A stretch of DNA of 64,000 nucleotides from Agrobacterium vitis (GCF_013426735.1 NZ_AP023273.1:434001-498000), one strand, 5' to 3'; positions 24,959-34,439 are shown, counted from the first letter of the stretch. The notes: generated from the letters alone by a model not told the origin. A program made the numbers and translations.

Positions 24959-26089
24959 TCACCCTTTGACGGGCGTCAAACGCAATAGGCGCCCCTCACT
25001 ATCATCTTCGATAACCCACACCGCCCCATCAGGGGCGACCGCGACATCGCGGATGCGCGCCTCCATATCGAAGCGATCCGCCTCTTCTGCTCCACCAGCA
25101 CCGTTGAATGTCACCCTGACCAAAGCCATGGATGCAAGGCCACCAATCAGGGCCGAGCCGCGCCATTGCGGAAACATCTGACCATTGTAGATCGCAAGCC
25201 CAGCCGGAGCGATCACCGGGTTCCAGTAAAGAGCCGGGGCGATAAACTCCGGCCTCGTCGAATGGCGCGGTATCCGCGTGCCGCTGTAATTGTCGCCATT
25301 CGACACCAGCGGCCAGCCATAATTGCCATTGGCTTTTATCAGATTGAGTTCATCGCCGCCCCGTGGTCCCATTTCATGCAGCCACAGTTTTCCATCAAGC
25401 CCGAAAGCAAGACCGTAGGGATTGCGATGACCAGTCGTAAAGGTTTGGGCTTTCACGCCGCCTTGATCCGCTTGTGGGTTATCCGCAGGCGTTGAGCCAT
25501 CCAGATTAAGCCGCAGAATCTTGCCGCGCGCCTGGTTGGGGTCCTGTGCCGTATCCGGACGCATCCGGTCGCCGACCGTCAGGTAAAGATGCGTGCCATC
25601 AGGATCGAAAGCGATGATGCCGCCGGATTGCCCGCCACCGCCAGCTGGCGTCTGGCGCCAAATCACCGTCATGTCTTCCAGCGATGCACTTGTACCGGAT
25701 GCGGCCAGCTTGGCGCGGGAGAGAACAAGGCTGCTGCCGGACGCTCCCGGTTCCGAATAGGTAAAATAGACCTCGCGGTTCTTTTGAAAACCGGGTGAAA
25801 TGGCAATGTCGAGAAGACCGTTCTGGCCTTCGGCGGCCACGGCGGGGACATTTGCCACCGGGGTTTTCCGCCCGTTTTGAAGCACAAGAAAGATCAGGCC
25901 CGGCTTTTCTGTCACCAGCATTCGACCATCCGGCAGAAAGGCAATCGCCCATGGGGTGTCGAAGCGTGCGACCTCTTTGGCAGTGAAGGGTTTGGTCGAG
26001 GAGACAGGGTGATTGCCGGCATTGATGCTTTGTGCGTGAGCCGATGTGACCCATGCAGCCCAGACGATCATCACAGATAGAAACTTCAT
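24959..26089 (-). CDS. PQQ-dependent aldose sugar dehydrogenase-like protein (YliI/Asd type)
   Basis: 376 residues from MKFLSVMIVW, with GGGGGAGGAGAT upstream, opening a Sec signal (cleavage after SAHA). The six-bladed GSDH/sorbosone dehydrogenase fold shows as DTPWAIAFLPDGRMLVTEKPG, NGLLDIAISPGF, TTGHRNPYGLAF, WLHEMGPRGGDELN, and NYGWPLVS. Such periplasmic enzymes oxidise aldoses using PQQ. The 3' end carries a TTTGACG/CGTCAAA hairpin (24965-24980) facing the convergent GH130 gene 17 bases away. It follows the aromatic cluster on the same strand but is separated by a repeat element, so membership in that operon is doubtful. Confidence 0.9.
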   Translation of the reverse strand: MKFLSVMIVWAAWVTSAHAQSINAGNHPVSSTKPFTAKEVARFDTPWAIAFLPDGRMLVTEKPGLIFLVLQNGRKTPVANVPAVAAEGQNGLLDIAISPGFQKNREVYFTYSEPGASGSSLVLSRAKLAASGTSASLEDMTVIWRQTPAGGGGQSGGIIAFDPDGTHLYLTVGDRMRPDTAQDPNQARGKILRLNLDGSTPADNPQADQGGVKAQTFTTGHRNPYGLAFGLDGKLWLHEMGPRGGDELNLIKANGNYGWPLVSNGDNYSGTRIPRHSTRPEFIAPALYWNPVIAPAGLAIYNGQMFPQWRGSALIGGLASMALVRVTFNGAGGAEEADRFDMEARIRDVAVAPDGAVWVIEDDSEGRLLRLTPVKG

Positions 26090-26111
26090 ATCTCCTCCCC
26101 CTACAAAAGCG

Positions 26112-26224
26112 AAGATGCCAACGCATCCTCGCCTTGAAGAAGGCATTGCAAATATCTCAATTGCATCAGAAGCTTGAGATATTTGCAAAAAGAATACGAA
26201 ATGCCATCTTTAATGACTCTTCGT
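26112..26224 (+). repeat. Composite palindromic element, copy 1
   Basis: Core: TGCAAATATCTCAA (26147-26160), 13-base loop, TTGAGATATTTGCA (26174-26187), perfect 14-bp arms. The left flank carries GAAGATGC..ACGCATCCTCGCCTT, shared with copy 3, and the right flank ATACGAA..CCATCTTT, shared with copy 2. It lies between two minus-strand genes. Confidence 0.8.
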
Positions 26225-26265
26225 AGGATGTAGTGCGTTATGGTTTGGATTAAACCAGACGGGTC

Positions 26266-27117
26266 CTAGTTTTCCGCAACGCAACGGTTTTCAATGCCCC
26301 CTAAGCCCTCCACCTCAACGCGGAGGACGTCGCCGGGCTTCAGAAATGTCTGGGTCGCAATTCCGACGTTTGATGGTGTCCCTGTGATAATGACGTCGCC
26401 GGGCTCCAATGTCATGACCGTCGATAAATAGACGATCTGGTCATAGATGTCGTAAATCATGTCGCCTGTCGATGAGCGCTGGCGCTCCTCTCCATTCAAT
26501 GACAAGGTCAACGTGAGGTCATGCGGATCGGCAATTTCGTCATCCGTGGTGATCCAGGGGCCGATGGGGCCATGGGTATCGAATGATTTGCCCAATGTGT
26601 AGGTGGGCGAACGAAATTGCCAGTCGCGGGCAGTCACATCGTTTGCGACAAGATAGCCGGCGATCACACTCCGAGCATTGTCACGGCTCACATGGCGGCA
26701 ACGTTTACCGATCACGAAACCAAGTTCTGCCTCGTAATCCACCATCTTTGAAACACCGGGCACGACGATGTCACCGTAAGGTCCGTTTATACAACTGACC
26801 TGTTTGTTGAACCACAATTGGCTTTCAGGGGTCTTGATACCCGCCGCAGCCGCTTCTTCGGCATGGGCCTGATAATTCATGCCGATGGCCAGGAATTTTT
26901 GTGGATCGGCAATCGGCGCTTCCAGCCGCACATCCGCAAGCAGGTAAGACGGATCTGTGACCGCTTCCAGCGCTGGCCGTAGTCTCGGATAGGCCTCCAA
27001 AAGCAGGCGCATCGAATGGCCATATTCTGGAACAACGGCCGTCAGATCGACGATACGCTGATTATCGATCTTGCCCAGACGGGTGACGCCGTCGATTGTG
27101 AATCTTGCCAATTTCAT
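26266..27117 (-). CDS. Fumarylacetoacetate hydrolase (FAA) family protein
   Basis: 283 residues. The metal site shows as MVDYEAELGFVIG (three acidic ligands with NDVTARDWQ), preceded by IGMNYQAHAEEA, and the C-terminus has PGDVIITGTPSNVG. The family includes fumarylpyruvate hydrolases, 2-hydroxyhepta-2,4-diene-1,7-dioate isomerases and acylpyruvases that split carbon-carbon bonds after ring cleavage. It is 15 bases after the acetoacetate-decarboxylase-like gene and downstream of an extradiol dioxygenase, so it probably processes the ring-fission product. Confidence 0.9.
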   Translation of the reverse strand: MKLARFTIDGVTRLGKIDNQRIVDLTAVVPEYGHSMRLLLEAYPRLRPALEAVTDPSYLLADVRLEAPIADPQKFLAIGMNYQAHAEEAAAAGIKTPESQLWFNKQVSCINGPYGDIVVPGVSKMVDYEAELGFVIGKRCRHVSRDNARSVIAGYLVANDVTARDWQFRSPTYTLGKSFDTHGPIGPWITTDDEIADPHDLTLTLSLNGEERQRSSTGDMIYDIYDQIVYLSTVMTLEPGDVIITGTPSNVGIATQTFLKPGDVLRVEVEGLGGIENRCVAEN

Positions 27118-27132
27118 AAAAATATTCCCTGT

Positions 27133-28023
27133 CTAAGACGGATCGACTGCGCGCATTGAATTGACTGAAACTGCGATACCGGGGCCGGAAAAGGCCACCA
27201 TTTGCACTTTCGTGACTTCAAGAATATCCAGATCGGCCATTCCATTGACGACATGCGCACTGAGCGGTAATTGTTCAAATGTCGCCCGGTGCCAAGCCAC
27301 GCTGCCTTTTGCCGTCCAGCGTTTGAAATCGAAGCCATCGAAATTGATATTGCTGACCCTGCCGCCAGTCTCGGGCGGTGCTGCTGCGGTGGTCACATAA
27401 GCAATATCGGCACCCTCCCGTCCGCCGGGACTGGTGCGTGGTACATATTTATAATACATCGACGGACCATTATCCGCTCCGGGAAGTGCTGGCTCATTGC
27501 CAGCCTCAACCAGATCCGTCAGGGCGATATCGAAGAATTTAAAGCCCATCCAGGACGCAGAGCAGGTGGCGGTGCCTTGTGCCTTGTCGTGCTCGATTTC
27601 CGGAATGTCGGCAAACATCTTGGGAAAGCCAAGCTCATCTCGCCCGGTCATGATGGCGTCAGGCGCGCCTTCCCACAGGACGGGGCAGAAGGTGCCTTCA
27701 AGAGTCTCGGTCTTTCCGCGATAGGTAACGGGAAAATCAACCACGACAATCCCGTAGCCGCGACCCGCAAGCCAGTAGAGATTTTTGAACCATGCGCAGG
27801 ATACCGTCACCAGGGGTTCGCCGCGCAGTTCCATGCCTGGCGGAAGCAATGCCTCCAGCTTTTCAGGCAAGGTTCTGTAGGTAACGGCCATCCATTCGGC
27901 GTTCATTCGGCCTGTCTCCTCGGCCGCCCACATGCCCCCGCCGGGCTTTTGGCGCGGTCCAGGAGCTGGTCCGAAGGACAGTGGCATTCGATACCGGAAT
28001 GCAGGATTTAATGTAAAACTCAT
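27133..28023 (-). CDS. Acetoacetate decarboxylase-like protein
   Basis: 296 residues of the ADC superfamily: PPGMELRGEPLVTVSCAWF, YRGKTETLEGTFCPVLWEGAPDAIMTGRDELGFPKM, the last phrase being the family's central strand with the region where acetoacetate decarboxylase has its Schiff-base lysine. Whether this protein keeps that lysine at the active position is uncertain; ADC-like homologues include enzymes with dehydratase or aldolase activities. In this operon it may act on a ketoacid produced after ring cleavage. Its start is followed upstream by a 214-base gap containing repeat copy 2. Confidence 0.8.
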   Translation of the reverse strand: MSFTLNPAFRYRMPLSFGPAPGPRQKPGGGMWAAEETGRMNAEWMAVTYRTLPEKLEALLPPGMELRGEPLVTVSCAWFKNLYWLAGRGYGIVVVDFPVTYRGKTETLEGTFCPVLWEGAPDAIMTGRDELGFPKMFADIPEIEHDKAQGTATCSASWMGFKFFDIALTDLVEAGNEPALPGADNGPSMYYKYVPRTSPGGREGADIAYVTTAAAPPETGGRVSNINFDGFDFKRWTAKGSVAWHRATFEQLPLSAHVVNGMADLDILEVTKVQMVAFSGPGIAVSVNSMRAVDPS

Positions 28024-28104
28024 TTTTTAACCTCTCCCAGCCAGCCAGGACGCCGGCACGCCGTTAAATACCAAGTCTCGACGATATTGACCACATCCAG
28101 ACCC

Positions 28105-28195
28105 TGAGAAAACTTCGAATATCTCAAATCTATCAAAGCCTTGAGATATTCAAGAGCGAAATACGAACTACCATTTTCAGTGATACTTCGCATAA
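28105..28195 (+). repeat. Composite palindromic element, copy 2
   Basis: Core: GAATATCTCAA (28117-28127), 13-base loop, TTGAGATATTC (28141-28151), followed by ATACGAACTACCATTTTCAG as in the other copies. It lies between the decarboxylase-like and dioxygenase genes. Confidence 0.8.
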
Positions 28196-28237
28196 ATCTC
28201 AGCCAGAAAGCGCCGAAACGGCCTTCCCTGAAAAAAT

Positions 28238-29137
28238 CTAGATGGTCGGATCGAAAGCGATCCCCGGACGCAGGAACGAAGGCGTGGGTGGCGTGCCCCA
28301 GAGATTGAGCCAGCGACCCGCCAACCCCTCCGAAATATCCCAGCTCCGCGGTTCATAGGTTGCATCATTGTCGATCCGATCGAGTTCGATGGAGTTCTCG
28401 ACCAGGCATCCATGCGGATCGGCATAATAGGTGAAGACATTGCCACCCGCCCCGTGACGGCCCGGACCCCAGACCAGAGCGCGCTCTTTTCCGGCAAGAT
28501 TGTCGGCGATCGTCTGAAGATCCTGGAGCGAATGCAAGTCGAAGGCATAGTGATGCAATCCGCTTTCGCCCGGCCCCATGGCGATGGTGTGATGGTAGCC
28601 GTCTTCGGCGCGGTACCAGCGCAAGGCACCGTCTTCCGTCATATCCGACAGCTTCAGACCCAGAACTTTGACGCAGAAATCCCCGTAGGCCGCAGTATCA
28701 GGTGCGAAGGAATTGATGTGCTCGATCCGGCGCGGACGGGCGCCCGGTGTGGAATAACTGTAGTGACGGGGCTGGTTGCGAGTGATTGGCGTATGGACTT
28801 CGAAAATCGTCCCGCCGGGTGCAACCAGACGAACAGCGCGGTCATAATGCTTGCCCAAAGGCCTGTCCGACAATATCTCCAGTCCATCGGATTTTGCGCG
28901 GCGATAGACCTCGTCTACGGCATCCGCATTGACAGCCTCCAGCCCGCAGGCAACTGCCTTTCCGTCGCCCTTGATATAGGTGACTTCGTGGTGGCGGTCG
29001 TTGCTGGAAAGATAGACGGTCTCGCCTTCGACTTCCGTGATCCTCAAGCCAACGACATCGCAAAGATCCTGTGCCGCGCCCAGAGGATCCGGCGAGGAGA
29101 TGATCACGTGGCCCATTTGTCTGATAAGATAGGTCAT
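28238..29137 (-). CDS. Type I extradiol ring-cleavage dioxygenase (VOC superfamily)
   Basis: 299 residues from MTYLIRQMGH, with GTGGAG six bases upstream; a GTG start four codons earlier is less likely. Two VOC modules are visible, the second carrying iron ligands His140 (EHIN), His195 or His196 (LHHYAFD) and Glu247 (CLVEN), the spacing of catechol 2,3-dioxygenases and 2,3-dihydroxybiphenyl dioxygenases. The enzyme opens a catecholic ring next to the hydroxyls with Fe(II) and oxygen. It starts 13 bases after the GST stop. The substrate should be the catechol made by the upstream flavin monooxygenase. Confidence 0.9.
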   Translation of the reverse strand: MTYLIRQMGHVIISSPDPLGAAQDLCDVVGLRITEVEGETVYLSSNDRHHEVTYIKGDGKAVACGLEAVNADAVDEVYRRAKSDGLEILSDRPLGKHYDRAVRLVAPGGTIFEVHTPITRNQPRHYSYSTPGARPRRIEHINSFAPDTAAYGDFCVKVLGLKLSDMTEDGALRWYRAEDGYHHTIAMGPGESGLHHYAFDLHSLQDLQTIADNLAGKERALVWGPGRHGAGGNVFTYYADPHGCLVENSIELDRIDNDATYEPRSWDISEGLAGRWLNLWGTPPTPSFLRPGIAFDPTI

Positions 29138-29149
29138 GGCTTTCTCCAC

Positions 29150-29740
29150 TTACTGTAGTGATTGGACGGATGGACGGCTCTCTATCCGCTTGAGATAGGC
29201 CTGGATGTTCGGCCAGGCCGCCAGATCGATGGCCTGTAGCTTTGCCCATCCGAGAATGACGAACGCATAGGCATCCGCGATCGAAAATGTTGCCCCGGCA
29301 AGATAATCGCTTAGCCCCAGACGGCGATCGAGAGTGCCGAAAACCCGCGGCAACAACGCCGTTTTGGTGATTTCGGCAAAGTCCGCTGGCGTATTCGGCC
29401 GCATCAGGGGGGTGAAGGTCTTGTGCAATTCGGTTGCCACGTAATTGGTCCATTCCAGCACGCGGTAGCGGGCAAGATCGCCGGGCGGTGGCAAAAGGCC
29501 GCTTTCCGGGGCCTGATCAGCCAGATATTGCAGGATGATCGCGCCTTCCGTCAGCACGTCGCCATCGTCGAGCACAAGGGCGGGAACCTGGCCCTTCGGG
29601 TTCACCTGAAGATAGCTCGTTCCATCCGGAAGCGTTTTCTCCCGAAGATTGACTGGAATGGAGGAGGCGGCGATACCGGTTTCCTGCAGAACGATGCGAG
29701 ATGCCGTGGAGCAGGTGCCGGGCGTATGGTAGAGTTGCAT
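29150..29740 (-). CDS. Beta-class-like glutathione S-transferase
   Basis: 196 residues. MQLYHTPGTCSTASR places Cys10 where bacterial beta-class GSTs have their active-site cysteine. NPKGQVPALVLDDGDVLTEGAIILQYLAD is the thioredoxin-fold GSH-binding segment, and LSIADAY-like FSIADAYAFVIL marks the helical domain. In aromatic pathways GSTs detoxify or isomerise ring-cleavage products (BphK, maleylpyruvate-type). It is translationally close to the dioxygenase gene. Confidence 0.9.
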   Translation of the reverse strand: MQLYHTPGTCSTASRIVLQETGIAASSIPVNLREKTLPDGTSYLQVNPKGQVPALVLDDGDVLTEGAIILQYLADQAPESGLLPPPGDLARYRVLEWTNYVATELHKTFTPLMRPNTPADFAEITKTALLPRVFGTLDRRLGLSDYLAGATFSIADAYAFVILGWAKLQAIDLAAWPNIQAYLKRIESRPSVQSLQ

Positions 29741-29774
29741 GCTTTAATCCTGATGAATGGTGATCGATAGTTGC

Positions 29775-29804
29775 CGGTATGCTGCCTGCGATGACAGCAT
29801 ACCG
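29775..29804 (-). repeat. Intra-operon stem-loop before GST gene
   Basis: CGGTATGCTG (29775-29784) and CAGCATACCG (29795-29804), a perfect 10-bp stem with a 10-base loop, lies between the SnoaL-like and GST genes. No T run follows, so it is probably an mRNA-processing or stability element. Confidence 0.65.
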
Positions 29805-29812
29805 CTATGCCG

Positions 29813-30232
29813 TCAGGGCTGTTTTGGGGGCGCGATCTTGTTCACGCCGCTCCAATGCTCCGCCAGACGCTCGTCTCGAAGCCGATAGGCATCGAAAACG
29901 AAATAGTCGTAGGTTTCGCCCGGCTTGTCGGGGTCTGGCTGCGGCAGATAGGCAGCGACCACGACCATGTCGCCTTCGGCCACCATGAAGGCGGGAGGGA
30001 TGCGCATCTCCGCTGGCTCGGGGACTGGCCCGTTTGGAAATACTGATTGCACAAACCGTTCCAAACCTTCGCGACCGGTCGGAATATGGCGGCTATGCTG
30101 CTTATAATCCTCTGTGACGAAATCCTTGACGGCTGCCGGGTTTTGGCCATCGAACACCCGGCGGTAGAACTCCCGGACCAGATGTTTGTGGCGCTCAAGC
30201 TTGGCGTGGTCATGGCTCTTCGTGTCGTGCAT
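29813..30232 (-). CDS. SnoaL/NTF2-like small protein
   Basis: 139 residues with the cone-shaped NTF2-like pattern: LVREFYRRVFDGQNPAAVKDFVTEDYKQHSRHIPTG, then YDYFVFDAYRLRDERLAEHW. SnoaL-type proteins are cyclases, isomerases or hydratases; similar predicted ester-cyclase-like proteins are common beside catabolic genes. Its role in this cluster is unknown. The gene lies between the porin and GST genes on the same strand. Confidence 0.8.
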   Translation of the reverse strand: MHDTKSHDHAKLERHKHLVREFYRRVFDGQNPAAVKDFVTEDYKQHSRHIPTGREGLERFVQSVFPNGPVPEPAEMRIPPAFMVAEGDMVVVAAYLPQPDPDKPGETYDYFVFDAYRLRDERLAEHWSGVNKIAPPKQP

Positions 30233-30293
30233 GACGTCGATCTCCTGTCGATAAAGTGATTGTGAAAGGCCGCCGGTTCAGATCGAACCAGGC

Positions 30294-31673
30294 TCAAGGA
30301 CCCTTGCGGGGGGAAAGACCGAGGCTGCCGCCCAGGTCGAAAGCCAATGCCGCGTAAATAACGACACCGTTCTTTTCTCTTCCGGTTGAGTAATCAGCCA
30401 GAATGGAATTGTTTGGATTGATGATATAGGCGGCACCAAAATCGAGAATCCCGTTGCCAAAGAAGCCTGTGCTCGCATGGACGTCGACCATGAACGTATC
30501 CTGCGGCTGTTTCTGATTAACACCAGAAAAGAACCGCCTGGCATTCTGTTCATACTGCGCGCGCTCTTCACTCAAGCGAATGTAGTGAACGGACGCACCG
30601 AGTGTTGCGAGCGGGTTTTCCTTCCAGAAGCCTGAATATTCGACACCGGCATAGGCCTCCCAGGGATAAGCCTGGCCATCGCCGAACGTATGGAACAGGC
30701 CGCCATAGACGGCGAGGTTTTCGGGAATAGGGCTACCGGACGGCTCACTCCACACCACCTTGCGAACCTGCCCGTAAACGCCGCTCGTTCCGCCGTCATG
30801 ATTGACAATCCTGGTGTTGGCTCCAAAGGTCGGATTGCCCCAACCGCTATTGTAAAGTGCGTCTTCATACGAGGTGGACCGATGATAAGCGCCAACCTCG
30901 TATTTCAAAGGATTGGAATTCTGCATGAAGGTTTCGTCATGGCTGATATTGGCAATGGCGATATAGCCTTTGGCATCGCCGGTTCCCCAATCCCATCCAT
31001 CACCATTCTGCCAATTGTCAGAATTGTCCTCGATGGCTCCAAACCCCAGCGTCGTGGTCTGATCGAGCCGATAGGCCAGTCTCCCTCCCCAGACAGACAG
31101 TGCTTCGCCTGGCATGTTGAGGGTGATTGCCGGCGTAGAGGGCACGCAGCCAATGCCGCCACAGAAGCCTTTTTTCATGAAATCGCGGTTCAGACCCATC
31201 CGCCCCGCTTCAACAGTCAGCCGATCGTTGAAAAGGTCGCCTTCAATGGTGAAACGGGTCAGATCGGTGTCCGAATTCACGATCGGGACGGGGAAAAAGG
31301 CATTCGAAAGATCAAACAGATAATTGTCGACATTTTGAGTCGGGGCGTTGATTGTCTCGACCAGATTGACCCGAAGATCCGGTGTCAGATTGCCGGTAAC
31401 ACCCAAGATGAACATCCCGTAATTGGCTGATGAGCCACCCGCAGCCCCAAAAGACGGCGCATTCTGATAGAAATCGACAAAATCGAGTTGAAGGTCGATA
31501 CCGTTGTCATGCAGCGTTCTACCCACGCTGGCCAAGGGGCCGGAATAGACCGGACCGGGCATGCCTCCCTCGCCAGGTGGTGTGTCGCTTGACGGCAGCG
31601 CCGTATCGGCTGCTGCGGCCGGCAGCAAGGATGCAAGCAGCAAAGGCACTGCCAGCAGATTTAAAGTTCGCAT
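30294..31673 (-). CDS. OprB-like outer membrane porin
   Basis: 459 residues from MRTLNLLAV, with GGGAGGGTGACA before the ATG; the longer frame start is unlikely. A Sec signal ends after PAAA. The mature protein is rich in aromatic-alternating beta strands: DLQLDFVDFYQNAP, FTIEGDLFNDRLTVEAGRMGLNRDFM, WGGRLAYRLDQTTTLGFGA, and ends on a strand with IYAALAFDLGG. This fits the carbohydrate-selective OprB family, some members of which take up aromatic acids. It probably admits the cluster's substrate through the outer membrane, upstream of the MFS permease. Confidence 0.85.
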   Translation of the reverse strand: MRTLNLLAVPLLLASLLPAAAADTALPSSDTPPGEGGMPGPVYSGPLASVGRTLHDNGIDLQLDFVDFYQNAPSFGAAGGSSANYGMFILGVTGNLTPDLRVNLVETINAPTQNVDNYLFDLSNAFFPVPIVNSDTDLTRFTIEGDLFNDRLTVEAGRMGLNRDFMKKGFCGGIGCVPSTPAITLNMPGEALSVWGGRLAYRLDQTTTLGFGAIEDNSDNWQNGDGWDWGTGDAKGYIAIANISHDETFMQNSNPLKYEVGAYHRSTSYEDALYNSGWGNPTFGANTRIVNHDGGTSGVYGQVRKVVWSEPSGSPIPENLAVYGGLFHTFGDGQAYPWEAYAGVEYSGFWKENPLATLGASVHYIRLSEERAQYEQNARRFFSGVNQKQPQDTFMVDVHASTGFFGNGILDFGAAYIINPNNSILADYSTGREKNGVVIYAALAFDLGGSLGLSPRKGP

Positions 31674-31699
31674 TGTCACCCTCCCATTTTTATCATTTG

Positions 31700-33022
31700 T
31701 TATTCCGCTGCGATTGGACTGCCGGAGACCTCCTCTTTGTTTCCCCGGTTTTGCGGTGGTGATGCTGCAAGAATGGCAAAGAACGCGACCACGCAAAGGG
31801 TGATGATCGTGATAAACACCCATTCATATGTGCCGGTTTGATCGAAAACCGCCCCTGCCGACCCCGCGCCAATCGCAGCGCAGAGCGTCGATACCGGCAT
31901 CATCGAACCCAGAATGGCGGAAAACGATGCCTTGCCAAAATAATTGCCCAGAAGAGCCATCAGGCAGACCTGCGAGGCACCGTAGCCAATGCCGGCAGGA
32001 AGCGCGTAGAGCAGGATGCCGGTAAAGCCAACGGGCTTGATGACCATGCAAAAGCCGAAAACAATCAATGCCATGCTGGCGGCTGAGATGAGCGATGGTG
32101 AAATACGATCACCCAGGAAACCAGCGGTCATATTGCCAATGAACGAGGCGACGATAATGACCGCGACGGCGTTAGCGGCTTCAGCAGGCGAATAGCCGAT
32201 ATCACGCAGATGCACCACGCCATGAGCCATCAGGAAAATCCAGGCGACCCCGGCAATGCTCATGTAAATCAGAATAAGCCAGTAAGCCTTGGTTCCCAGT
32301 GCTTCCCGAAGGGTCCAGTGGGTCGTGCTTTTGAATACCTTGCTGTTTTCGCGTGCGAAGGAAGGAGCAGGATTTCGGGAAATGTAATTTTCGACCCGCC
32401 GCTCATCGAGCGCTATATAGGCCGTTATCATCGCGATGAGCGCCGATCCGGCAATAAGCCACCAGGCTGTGCGCCAATCGCCTGATATCGCCATCAATCT
32501 TTCAAGCGCCGGTGGAGAAAAGAAACCGCCAATTTCGACTGCTGAAAATACGATGGAGACAGCCAAGGCCCGGCGGGCGTGAAACCATCTCGTTACGATT
32601 GTCTGGGCTGGCAGCATGCCGGCAATGCAGACGCCGGAACCGGCCAACAGACCAAAAGCCAAGGCATATTGCCAGCCATTATGCACGACAGTCGCCATGG
32701 CAACCGACCCCAGGAACAGCACAAGGCATCCGAAAGCAACCGTTGACCGATAACCGAATTTGCGGATCAACACCGCGACGACAGGGGCCTGAAAGCCCAT
32801 CATCATCACGAAAAGCCCAAAACCCATACCGAAGACCGCTCGATCCATATTGAGATCGGTGATCATTCGGGCGTTGACGACGGCGGTACCGATACTTGGC
32901 ACCGCCACGACCAGCAGCACGATTGCCCATAGCGCGCCCAGAACCTTCGCAGCCTGAAAACTGTATTCGAAACCTTTATTTGCCCGAAAATTGGCAGGGG
33001 CATGCGTCTTATTCGACTGCAT
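31700..33022 (-). CDS. MFS transporter, probably substrate uptake for the aromatic cluster
   Basis: 440 residues from MQSNKTHAPA, preceded by AAGAGGAGGA. Twelve hydrophobic segments are visible, split by a central loop around 215-250 (SRNPAPSFARENSKV). The first half shows the MFS loop as RKFGYRSTVAFG and the second FLGDRISPSLISA. Family members of this shape (NarK/OxlT or 4-hydroxybenzoate-like) import organic acids with protons. It lies between oxygenase and porin genes on the same strand, making a two-membrane uptake path. Confidence 0.88.
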   Translation of the reverse strand: MQSNKTHAPANFRANKGFEYSFQAAKVLGALWAIVLLVVAVPSIGTAVVNARMITDLNMDRAVFGMGFGLFVMMMGFQAPVVAVLIRKFGYRSTVAFGCLVLFLGSVAMATVVHNGWQYALAFGLLAGSGVCIAGMLPAQTIVTRWFHARRALAVSIVFSAVEIGGFFSPPALERLMAISGDWRTAWWLIAGSALIAMITAYIALDERRVENYISRNPAPSFARENSKVFKSTTHWTLREALGTKAYWLILIYMSIAGVAWIFLMAHGVVHLRDIGYSPAEAANAVAVIIVASFIGNMTAGFLGDRISPSLISAASMALIVFGFCMVIKPVGFTGILLYALPAGIGYGASQVCLMALLGNYFGKASFSAILGSMMPVSTLCAAIGAGSAGAVFDQTGTYEWVFITIITLCVVAFFAILAASPPQNRGNKEEVSGSPIAAE

Positions 33023-33094
33023 AAAAAATCCTCCTCTTGTTAACCGTCGACGGGCCGCCTCCACAGCCCGCCTACAGCTCAAATCCGTCGCGGG

Positions 33095-34378
33095 CTAAGC
33101 GGCGCGATCAGGCAATCCACCTGCAAACATCGAAAATGGCGCAAGTCCCATCATCCGGCGCCCGAAAATCTCGGCTGTTGGCTCCAGCCTGACCGCCCCA
33201 TGCAGCATTGCCACCCGGATATCGCGCACGAACCGTTGGAACGGATTGCTTTCATGCGCGGTTGCGGAGCCAATATTGAGTTGCAGGATGCTGACGGCAT
33301 TGTCCAAGGTGTGCGCGGCGTAGACGTTTTCCATCATCGTCGCCTGTTCCAGCTCTTCCGAGACCTCGCGTCCTTCCGTTGCGTGGCGATCCAGAAGATC
33401 GGCGGCGCAAAGGGCAGTGGTTTCCGCCATCTTGATCATCGCATAGGCTTTTGCAGCACAGACCTGCGTTGATGCCATTTCGGCCACCCGGGGATAAGGC
33501 AGATTGAAGGGTTGCTGCTTTCTGGCCATGTCGATGTAGGATTCCAGCGCGCCACGAGCCATCCCCAGCACGATCGCCATGTGGGTGAGATTGGTCATGA
33601 TCATCAGGCCACGGCCATCGAACTTGCTGGCAAAGCCCTGGAAACGCTTGCGTGTCCCATCCATGCGAACCGGGAAATCGGCCATATCCATAAAACGGTG
33701 ATCGGGAACGAACTGCTCTTCGGTCACCGTCAGGCTATTGGAAGACGTGGCCTTCATGCCCATGACATGCCAGTTGTCGATGATTTTGACCTGCTCGGCC
33801 TTCAAAACCGCCATGGCGCGGCCCATGTGACCCGGCGCAACCTCATAATCAACGCCAACGGCAATCCATTTGGCATGTTTGCAACCGCTGCCGAAATGCC
33901 AGGAGCCGCTGACCATCCAGCCGCCCTCGACCCGCCGCGCCGAGCCAACCTTGGTGGCAAAAATCGATGCGCCGGCAGCCAGAGGGCCGACCCAATCGCG
34001 TCCATCCGCAAAGATTTCATTCACAGCCTGATCGGGAAACGCCAGGATATTGCGAAGGCCACCGGCGACAAATGCCATCCAGCCCGCCGCGCCATCGCCT
34101 CTGCCAAACTCGGTGACGATTTCGACCACGTCGCGCGCTCCAAGCGCATGCCCGCCAAAATCCGTTGGCAATGTAAGTTTGAACGCACCAATATCGCTCA
34201 AGGCTTTCAAACTTTCAGGCGCCAGAGCACCCAATTCCTCGCCTTCCTGGGCGTGTTTGCGCAACAGTGGCACCAATGCTGCGGCTTTGGCACGGATCTC
34301 ACGGCCAACCTCAGTGCTATAAGGAGAGATGGGTGGATTGGGCAGTACATAGTCAAACTGCTTTGCGTTCATTTCCAT
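33095..34378 (-). CDS. Flavin-dependent monooxygenase, oxygenase component (HsaA/IacA-like, acyl-CoA dehydrogenase fold)
   Basis: 427 residues with GAGGAAAT before the ATG. The fold is acyl-CoA-dehydrogenase-like without the acyl-CoA catalytic glutamate context: GAFKLTLPTDFGGHALGARDVVEIVTEFGRGDGAAGW, WMVSGSWHFGSGCKHAKW, NWHVMGMKATSSNSLTV and a C-terminal FQRFVRDIRVAMLHG. These match group D two-component monooxygenases that use reduced flavin from a partner to hydroxylate a phenol or indole ring (HsaA, HpaB-like, IacA). The flavin reductase is 246 bases upstream on the same strand. It should make the catechol for the extradiol dioxygenase. Substrate unknown. Confidence 0.87.
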   Translation of the reverse strand: MEMNAKQFDYVLPNPPISPYSTEVGREIRAKAAALVPLLRKHAQEGEELGALAPESLKALSDIGAFKLTLPTDFGGHALGARDVVEIVTEFGRGDGAAGWMAFVAGGLRNILAFPDQAVNEIFADGRDWVGPLAAGASIFATKVGSARRVEGGWMVSGSWHFGSGCKHAKWIAVGVDYEVAPGHMGRAMAVLKAEQVKIIDNWHVMGMKATSSNSLTVTEEQFVPDHRFMDMADFPVRMDGTRKRFQGFASKFDGRGLMIMTNLTHMAIVLGMARGALESYIDMARKQQPFNLPYPRVAEMASTQVCAAKAYAMIKMAETTALCAADLLDRHATEGREVSEELEQATMMENVYAAHTLDNAVSILQLNIGSATAHESNPFQRFVRDIRVAMLHGAVRLEPTAEIFGRRMMGLAPFSMFAGGLPDRAA

Positions 34379-34439
34379 GGGATTTCCTCACTTTAAAACA
34401 GGAATTTTCGAGTGCGCACGACCATGGCACTGGCGCAAG

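Noticed and set aside
26147..26187. Simple Rho-independent terminator as explanation of the AATATCTCAA palindromes
   Set aside because: Arms are AT-rich without a T run, and flanks outside the stem are also shared among copies, so a repeat element fits better.
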